DNA of 64,000 bases. Source: Haloglomus salinum. GTDB taxonomy: Archaea; Halobacteriota; Halobacteria; Halobacteriales; Haloarculaceae. The DNA lies in the NCBI RefSeq assembly GCF_024298825.1, contig NZ_CP101153.1:2108001-2172000 (forward strand). Reading direction: 5' to 3'. Under the pieces are notes generated by a model. That model saw only the letters and a list, made by a program, of their open reading frames with translations, searched no databases and was not told the DNA's origin. The translations under genes and the position numbers were made by a program. Each line of letters opens with the position of its first letter. Position 1 is the first letter of the stretch. Shown in pieces: positions 59,301 to 64,000 of the stretch.

Positions 59301-60433
59301 AGTTCGACGGTGGTGAGGCTGACCTCCGCGACGAACCTGTCGCCGTCCTTGCGCTGGCCCTCGAACTCGAACAGCTGTGGTCCCGTCTCGCGGGCGCGTT
59401 CGATGTACTCCACGGCCCGCTCGAACCCGTACTCGGGGTCGTCGGGGAGGACGAGCCGGATGTTCGACCCCACCAGCTCCGACGGGTCGTACCCCGTCAG
59501 CTCGCAGTACTGCTGGTTCACGTCGCGTATCTCCCCGCTCTCGGGGTCGTGGACGACGAGGCCGTCGCTGACGCTCTCGAAGACATCCTGGTAGGTCCGC
59601 TCCAGCGCTCGCCGCTCGGTGATGTCACGGACGGATGCCAGCACCCGCTCGCTCCCGTCCAGCTGCACCACCGCGAGGTGGACCTCGACGGGATAGGTCT
59701 CACCGTCGCGACGCTGGTTGCGCCACTCGAACAGCTGCGTTCCCTCGCGGCGGGCCTGCGCTATCTTCTCCTGGGCCGCCGCCTCGTCGTACGCCTCGCC
59801 GGGCTCCGTCACGAGGCTGATATCGTCGCCGACCAGCTCCGAACGGTCGTAGCCGTTCATCTCGCAGAACCGCTCGTTCACGTCGAGAATCTCGCCCGTG
59901 TCGGGCTCGTGGACGACCAGTCCGTCCGAGACGTTCTCGAACACCTCGCGATACGGCCGCTCGTCCGTGACCGTGTCGCCCGCCGACCGGTCGGCAGCCG
60001 TCCCGTCCGCCGCCGGGCCGCCGCTCGCATCGTCGGTCGTGTCCGGACCGTCCTCGGCGAGCGCCGCGATGCGGTCGACGATGCGCGCACACTGGCGCTC
60101 GGCCGCTGTCTCCGGGAAGACATCGGCAGCGCCGGCCGCGAGGGCGTCGTCGACGGTCGACTCGTCCCCGGCGTTCGCCAGCAGGACGACCGGCTGCCCC
60201 GGTTCGTCCGTGCTCCGCCGCACGACCGCGACCGGCGTCTCGACGCCGCTGCCGACCACGAGTCCGTCGGCCTCGCTCGCCGTGGCCCGGTCGACGGGGT
60301 CGGCGCCGGGGCCGAGGAGCGTCGCCGTGACGCCCGTCCGGGCGGCCTCGAGCCCGTCGACCACCGCCCGCCCGAACGACCGCTCTCCGGCCACGACCAG
60401 AAGCTCTAGTTCCCCCGCACCCTCCGTACCCAT
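56393..60433 (-). CDS. Multi-PAS/GAF sensor-regulator with HTH_10 domain
   Basis: This 1346-residue soluble one-component regulator has a receiver-like N-terminal domain (about 1-125) without an obvious phosphoacceptor Asp. Five PAS domains begin at about 161, 281, 401, 522 and 649, each ending in an SVRDITER- or VQDITER-type motif. A GAF domain (790-940), a short coiled coil and a second GAF domain (985-1130) follow. The bacterio-opsin-activator-type domain and HTH_10 (ELTDRQWEALETAYSAGYFSWPRETSGQEVAELLGVSQPTFNKHLRIAE) end the protein. There is no histidine kinase domain, so signals must act directly on the DNA-binding part. The start MGTEGAGELELLVVAG is preferred over an upstream ATG at 60559. 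Confidence 0.92.
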   Translation of the reverse strand: MGTEGAGELELLVVAGERSFGRAVVDGLEAARTGVTATLLGPGADPVDRATASEADGLVVGSGVETPVAVVRRSTDEPGQPVVLLANAGDESTVDDALAAGAADVFPETAAERQCARIVDRIAALAEDGPDTTDDASGGPAADGTAADRSAGDTVTDERPYREVFENVSDGLVVHEPDTGEILDVNERFCEMNGYDRSELVGDDISLVTEPGEAYDEAAAQEKIAQARREGTQLFEWRNQRRDGETYPVEVHLAVVQLDGSERVLASVRDITERRALERTYQDVFESVSDGLVVHDPESGEIRDVNQQYCELTGYDPSELVGSNIRLVLPDDPEYGFERAVEYIERARETGPQLFEFEGQRKDGDRFVAEVSLTTVELRGEEQVLASVRDITERKRREREYEQIFDGVNDSIVIQDPETAQPLDANQSFLDRLGYESVAEIREGGFDELSATDAGYTREQARELCQRVIETGESETVEWQQETKAGDRRWIEATVDAAVIGGEERVLSIQRDVTERKRRERRLRLIADHLDEIIYLATADFSEILYINPAYEEIYGQPVAALAENPQAFVEAAHPADRDRYRADVEELVADIEAGDPEDIYEGQYRLQRDGETRWVDIGRFPIENEAGVVDRIVGRVQDITERERSEQRLRTIAERVDEIIYLANTDLTEVTYVNSAYADIYGRPTEELHEDPRAFIEAMHPEDREPYESELEAMLADIEAGDPDDRYEFDFRIQRPDGEVRWLDATGYPILDETDQPDQFVGVVKDVTERHQREQTLETFHEATRELTATDSQEAACRQAVQAAERVLGFPLVTAYLYSEESGALEPAAVAAQLADLEGDPPSFGPGDSLPWQVFVEGEAVTRSEPTPPVYGPGVPGPDIVLPMGSHGVMLVGAPDEQFGAEEVELAQILAATLEAALNHVAGERALAEREAELQRQQARADQLEQLNTIIRDIEQATVEQSSRAGIEEAVCERLVDVDRHDVVWVAEPAVGDDGLVPRTSAGGAEGYVDGLTSVVGSAADPGGHPAVAAHRTGELHAVENVATDISGGEWRKHALGHGVQSVVAVPIRYETTTHGVLTVASADPDAFDEATRDVLAELGRSIGYAITVTEREQALESDGTTELEFDVADEGLFMIRGATTADCRVALERTIRRTGGSFSMFYTVEGAEPAAVVDLADAAPSVATAQVVSSNEAGAGGLVEVTAPTWFGSVFTEHGAVVREATATPDGGTLLVEAPRGTDVRALVEGFQERYPDAELVAQRQRDRTIRSLFELQDALETELTDRQWEALETAYSAGYFSWPRETSGQEVAELLGVSQPTFNKHLRIAEQSAFRMLLDREYPAADE

Positions 60434-60787
60434 GGGCCAATCGTGCGGGCACTCCGTGTTGAAGATTGCCCCCTCGGGGCCGCGGAATGTGGTGATATCG
60501 GCCGCAGGTGGCGCCAGTTCGTGTAATCCATCGTCACCTTGCGAGCCATCCGGCCCCACGGGTCAATACCTATAGCCCCCGTCGCTCGTGGAGTGAACGC
60601 GTGTAGCGAGCAGGTTCCTGGTGGGTCCCTGTCATCGAACGGGTGTAACGATGATACACCATCCGCCACCGCCGTCTCGAACGACCGACCAGCCCGCCGC
60701 CGAGGTGGTCTCTAGGTCGCTCCTCCGGTCGTTCGGGTCCGAGCGCTACGGTGCCGCCGGCTCCCGGTGGACGGGGGGAACGTGACG
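60434..60787. other. Divergent intergenic region with dyad
   Basis: This separates the multi-PAS regulator from a small winged-helix gene. It contains TATA-like CTATAGGTATT on the minus strand at about 60565-60575. An inverted repeat GGTGTA-7-TACACC lies at 60642-60660, whose half-sites resemble the TACACC/GGTGTA dyad at 4962. No further gene is seen. Confidence 0.45.
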
Positions 60788-61252
60788 ATGGCGCCCCAGT
60801 CCGTCTTCCCGCACCGCGAGGCGGTCGAGCGGGAGGAGGTCCCGTCCGAGGCCGTCTCGCTGGACGACGCCGGCGACGTGGTCAACGCGCTCACGAGCGA
60901 GACCGCCCGGAAACTGGTCGACCGCATCTACGCCGAGCCCGGGACGGCCTCCGACCTCGCCGAGGACGTCGACACCTCCCTGCAGAACGTCCAGTACCAC
61001 CTCGGCCGCCTCGAGACCGCCGGCGTCGTCGAGGTCGTCGGCACGTGGTACTCCCAGCGCGGGAACGACATGGACGTGTACGGCCCGAGCAACGAACCGC
61101 TGGTCATCGTCGCCGGCCCGCTGGACTCCGAGGCAGTCGTCGAGGAGGCGACGGTCGAGTCACCCGCCGACGAGGACCAGTCACCCGTCGCCATCGGCCC
61201 TACCCCTGCCCCCGAGACGGTCCCGGATGCGACGGCTCCCGACCGCCCCTAA
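60788..61252 (+). CDS. ArsR-type winged-helix transcriptional regulator
   Basis: This 154-residue protein has a helix-turn-helix at about residues 30-85: VVNALTSETARKLVDRIYAEPGTASDLAEDVDTSLQNVQYHLGRLETAGVVEVVGTWYSQRGNDMDVYGPSNEPLVIVAG. This is the standard haloarchaeal ArsR/HTH_20 pattern, in which the C-terminal wing is followed by a short acidic tail. The ligand is unknown. The ATG at 60788 (MAPQSVFPHRE) is preferred over one seven codons upstream. It is followed five bases later by a small zinc protein, probably in one operon. Confidence 0.85.
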   Translation: MAPQSVFPHREAVEREEVPSEAVSLDDAGDVVNALTSETARKLVDRIYAEPGTASDLAEDVDTSLQNVQYHLGRLETAGVVEVVGTWYSQRGNDMDVYGPSNEPLVIVAGPLDSEAVVEEATVESPADEDQSPVAIGPTPAPETVPDATAPDRP

Positions 61253-61257
61253 CTGTC

Positions 61258-61560
61258 ATGTCCCGCTGGCAACGCTTCCCCTCCACCGCGGATTCGACGG
61301 TCGACTGCATCGCCTGCGGCGAGACCGTGGCCCGCTCCGACGCGCGCGAGTACGACCGCCACGGCGACCGCTGGGACCGCGACGACAAGCGGTTCGAGTA
61401 CCTCTGCAAGCCCTGCGACGACGCGCGATGTCACCTGCCCCGCGACGGCCTCGAGGAGACGCTGGTCGAGGCCGGCGCCGGCGAGGTCGGCCGCGACGCG
61501 TTCCTCCGCTCGTTCCTGCAGCTCGACGGGCAGACGGCCGACGCGGAGTCGGATTGGTAA
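61258..61560 (+). CDS. Small haloarchaeal zinc-finger protein (DUF7562-like)
   Basis: This 100-residue protein has DCIACGETVARSDAREYDRHGDRWDRDDKRFEYLCKPCDDARCHLPRDGLEETLVE, two Cys-x2-Cys knuckles forming a zinc ribbon. I recall this pattern from the conserved haloarchaeal DUF7562 family. The function is unknown. It is adjacent to the ArsR-type regulator. Confidence 0.75.
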   Translation: MSRWQRFPSTADSTVDCIACGETVARSDAREYDRHGDRWDRDDKRFEYLCKPCDDARCHLPRDGLEETLVEAGAGEVGRDAFLRSFLQLDGQTADAESDW

Positions 61561-61689
61561 GTGGCGACCCGCTGACCGCCCCGGTTCCGGGGCCCCGCTG
61601 CGCTCGGCCCTCCCCTTCTCGGACTCGTGTCTTCCGAACGCGGCGCCCCGACCCACACACTCATCCGCCCGCTGCGCGAACCGGCGCCC

Positions 61690-62424
61690 ATGAGCCGACT
61701 CGACGGCGAACGGATCGTGGTCACGGGTGCGAGCGCGGGACTCGGCGAGGAGATGGCACTGCGCTACAGCGAGGAGGGAGCCCGCGTCGCCCTGCTTTCG
61801 CGGAGCGAGGCGGACCTCCGGGCCGTCGCCGACGACGCGGCTGGCGAGACGCTCGTGCGTCCGACGGACGTGACCGACGCCGAGCAGGTCGGCGACGCTG
61901 TCGACGCCGTCGTCGATGCCTGGGGCGGCGTGGACACGCTGGTCAACAACGCGGGCATCGGCCTCCTCAGTCTCTACGGCGAGGGGCGGCCGTTCCACGA
62001 GATCGACGACGCGGACTGGCAACGTATCATCGACGTGAACCTCCACGGCGTCTTCAACTGTACGAAGGCCGTCGTCCCCCACATGCTCGACCAGGGTCGG
62101 GGGAACCTCGTGAACATCTCCTCGGGGCTGGGTCGATACGCGGCCCCCGGCTACGCGCCGTACAACACCTCCAAGCACGGGCTGGAGGGGCTGAACAAGA
62201 CACTCGCGCTCGACTACGAGGACGCGGGTATCAACGCCAACTGTCTCGACCCCGGCGGCCGCGTCGCGACCGGGTTCTGGGACCACCTCCCCGCGGACGA
62301 ACAGGGTGAGATCCTCGACGCGGACGTGATGAACGAGGCCGCGGTGCTGCTGGCCGAACAGGGTCCCGACGGCGTCACCGGCGAGTCGATGCCGGCCGAC
62401 GAGTGGGAGGCGCGCCTCGGCTGA
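61690..62424 (+). CDS. Short-chain dehydrogenase/reductase
   Basis: This 244-residue classical SDR has the nucleotide-binding TGASAGLGEEMAL, NNAGIGL, the catalytic Ser in NISSGLG and YxxxK in YNTSKHGLEGLNK. The residues after the second beta strand (LSRSEADL) suggest NADP(H) preference. The substrate is unknown. The ATG at 61690 (MSRLDGERIVVTG) is chosen over an upstream ATG whose extension is not SDR-like. Confidence 0.93.
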   Translation: MSRLDGERIVVTGASAGLGEEMALRYSEEGARVALLSRSEADLRAVADDAAGETLVRPTDVTDAEQVGDAVDAVVDAWGGVDTLVNNAGIGLLSLYGEGRPFHEIDDADWQRIIDVNLHGVFNCTKAVVPHMLDQGRGNLVNISSGLGRYAAPGYAPYNTSKHGLEGLNKTLALDYEDAGINANCLDPGGRVATGFWDHLPADEQGEILDADVMNEAAVLLAEQGPDGVTGESMPADEWEARLG

Positions 62425-62451
62425 GGCTGGTCTGCGGCTGGTCCATGGGTG

Positions 62452-63099
62452 CTACCGGAAATTCTGCGTCGCGTAGACGGCGCCGTCCGTGTCGACGAAG
62501 ACGCCGAGTCCCTCGGCCTCGAAGCGCTCCCGGAGGAGGTTCTCGCGGTGGCCGGGCGAGTTCATCCACCCGTCGACGACCGCGGCCGCGATGTCGGTCG
62601 CCGACGCCGTGGGGAGCGGGTGGCGCCGGGCGATGTTCTCGCCGACGCTGCGGTCGTCGTGGCCGAACCGGCGGTACCGCCCGGCCGCGTCCTCGCCGTC
62701 GGGCGAGGTGTGGTCGAAGAAGTCGCGCTCGGCCATGTCCCGGCTGTGCTGGAGCGCGACGGCGGCGAGGTGGTCGCTGTACGAGAGCGTCCCGCAGTCG
62801 TGTTGCTCGCGCCGCCGGTTCGTCGCCTCGTGGATGGCCCGTTCCATGTTCGCGGTGGTGTCCGCCGGGTGACGGTCGAGCGGGAGCTGGTACTTGCGCG
62901 GCCTGATGTCGTGCCCGCAGTCGGGACACCGGCTTGTCGGCGCGATACGCGCCCCACAGCCGCCACAGCGCCACTCGTCGTCTATCGAGAGAATCGCTCC
63001 GCTGCAGGTGCCGTCGTCGTGGTAGCTCACCCCGGGCGTCGCGCCGCAGTGCTCGCACTCGTAGATGGCGGCAGCGACCCCCTTCCGTTCGCGCACCAT
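62452..63099 (-). CDS. Zinc-ribbon CAP-domain (SCP/PR1-like) protein
   Basis: This 215-residue protein has two zinc ribbons in the first 80 residues (ECEHCGATPG; WRCGGCGARIAPTSRCPDCGHDIRP). They are followed by a CAP domain: RREQHDCGTLSYSDHLAAVALQHSRDMAERDFFDHTSPDGEDAAGRYRRFG, then GENIAR and VVDGWMNSPGHRENLL. There is no signal peptide, so unlike most CAP proteins it is probably cytoplasmic. The family's biochemical role in archaea is unknown. Confidence 0.88.
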   Translation of the reverse strand: MVRERKGVAAAIYECEHCGATPGVSYHDDGTCSGAILSIDDEWRCGGCGARIAPTSRCPDCGHDIRPRKYQLPLDRHPADTTANMERAIHEATNRRREQHDCGTLSYSDHLAAVALQHSRDMAERDFFDHTSPDGEDAAGRYRRFGHDDRSVGENIARRHPLPTASATDIAAAVVDGWMNSPGHRENLLRERFEAEGLGVFVDTDGAVYATQNFR

Positions 63100-63151
63100 A
63101 CTGGGACGAGGGCGACGACGGTATTGAATCACCGGGCGTGTCGGCCCGCTC

Positions 63152-64000
63152 TCACCGCTCCAGCCACTCGATGACGGTCCCGAACCCCTGCGTCTCGAAG
63201 CCGCCCTCCCCGTCCGGCGTGAGGTGCCCCGTCTGCTCCTGCGGGCTCCCCTCGTCGGGGACCGCGACGCCGAAGAACTCGACCGCCTGGTCGCTGTCGA
63301 CGTAGTTGAGGACGTCCATCGTTTCCCTCGCCGTGCCGACGGTGAGGACATCCCCGAGCCGTTCGAGCAGCGCTTCGTCTCGGATGCCGGACGGGCCCAA
63401 CCGCTCCTTGGCCCGTTCGAGCAGTCTGCGGTCGCTCCCCGCCTCGCCGGGGTCGTAGTCGACCAGGTCGACCGCGGTGGGAACCACCGCGGCCGACACG
63501 AACTCCTCGGTGGCGTGTTTCACATCTTGAGCGTCGTACGCCAGATCCTGGTCGACACGCTCGAAGACCGTGTGCAGGTTCAGCAGGAAGATGACCCGGT
63601 CGGCCGTGTAGTAGTGGTGGAGCAGGACCGTCTCCCAGTCGTCGGGTCTCGTCGGCGCGTGTCCGCGCTCGAAGTCCGGCCTGACATCGTTCTCGTATCG
63701 CTCCCGAACCGTCTCCGGGTCGGGCGCCGCGCCGGACCGAATCCGGGCGAGTAGCGGCGCGTCGGGTGACGGGTGGCGCATCCCCCAGCCCCGCGCCGGC
63801 GGGCGAACGGCCGAGATGGTCGCTCCAGGACGGGCGAAGGAGTCGCCGCGCAGGTCGAACGACACGGCGTAGCCGTCGCTCCCGGCTGGCGGATACTCCC
63901 GGCGGGTGAACAGCTCCTCGACCGCCCGCTTGTAGGACTCGGTATCCCCGGTGACGGTGCTGGCGAGGCTGAGCCCGTCCTGTTTGTCGACGTGGCGGAG
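63152..64000 (-). CDS. Partial gene, unknown, open to the right edge
   Basis: The frame continues without a stop from 63152 to base 64000, so the gene begins outside the window. At least 282 codons are present. Visible protein includes QDGLSLASTVTGDTESYKRA near the edge and then SDGYAVSFDLRGDSFARPG. Further on it reads DDWETVLLHHYYTADRVIFLLNLHTVFERVDQDLAYDAQDVKHATEEFV. The GTG at 63865 inside it is not the true start. No family is recognised; the sequence is soluble and acidic. Confidence 0.75.
   Translation of the reverse strand, partial: LRHVDKQDGLSLASTVTGDTESYKRAVEELFTRREYPPAGSDGYAVSFDLRGDSFARPGATISAVRPPARGWGMRHPSPDAPLLARIRSGAAPDPETVRERYENDVRPDFERGHAPTRPDDWETVLLHHYYTADRVIFLLNLHTVFERVDQDLAYDAQDVKHATEEFVSAAVVPTAVDLVDYDPGEAGSDRRLLERAKERLGPSGIRDEALLERLGDVLTVGTARETMDVLNYVDSDQAVEFFGVAVPDEGSPQEQTGHLTPDGEGGFETQGFGTVIEWLER

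Overview
The window comes from a halophilic archaeon (class Halobacteria). GC content is high, and proteins are acidic (Asp/Glu-rich). Many genes look leaderless, with an AT-rich TATA element 24-30 bases before the start codon. Several families are haloarchaeal hallmarks: RdfA with an archaea-specific SMC-related protein, HTH_10/Bat-type regulators, a PGF-CTERM surface protein, and a Tat-exported lipoprotein. No rRNA, tRNA, CRISPR array or intact insertion sequence was seen.

Left part (1-9.3 kb): housekeeping and regulatory genes. These are a flavin amine oxidase, a small membrane protein behind a perfect 23-bp inverted repeat, an LLM-class flavin oxidoreductase, a gamma-carbonic-anhydrase-like protein, a YdjM-type membrane hydrolase and a FilR1-like regulator. 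A sharply AT-rich, hairpin-bearing island then precedes rdfA and the SMC-related gene.

Centre (about 9.9-37.2 kb): what looks like one large ketone-catabolism island, the most interesting part of the window. An IclR regulator with palindromic sites is followed by a secreted PGF-CTERM protein and a small zinc protein. Next come a branched-chain-amino-acid-type ABC importer (Tat lipoprotein, two permeases, a single ATPase) and a membrane protein. An acetone carboxylase operon follows, acxA-acxB-acxC plus a second acxB made by duplication, then two AMP-forming acyl-CoA ligases and an SCP2 protein. The last operon encodes two HyuA-like subunits, a small zinc subunit, a HyuB-like subunit and a roughly 31-kDa protein; together they match the subunit sizes of acetophenone carboxylase (ApcA-E). 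The inferred pathway is ketone uptake, ATP-dependent carboxylation to a beta-keto acid, then CoA activation. The thiolase that would finish the pathway is not in the window.

Right part (37-64 kb): mostly unrelated genes. They include a DUF483-like protein, a Thr/Pro-repeat membrane protein, a naturally fused DppB-DppC-type permease without partners, and a MoxR/DUF58/DUF4129 membrane module. Then come HTH_10 regulators, two repeat-rich secreted proteins, a CBS-HPF protein and queD-queE of archaeosine synthesis. The segment ends with an FAD monooxygenase, a 1346-residue five-PAS sensor-regulator, small zinc proteins, an SDR, a CAP-domain protein and a gene cut by the right edge.

Start codons were chosen from conserved N-termini and TATA spacing. 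All calls are by eye, from family motifs and genome context, without database searches.
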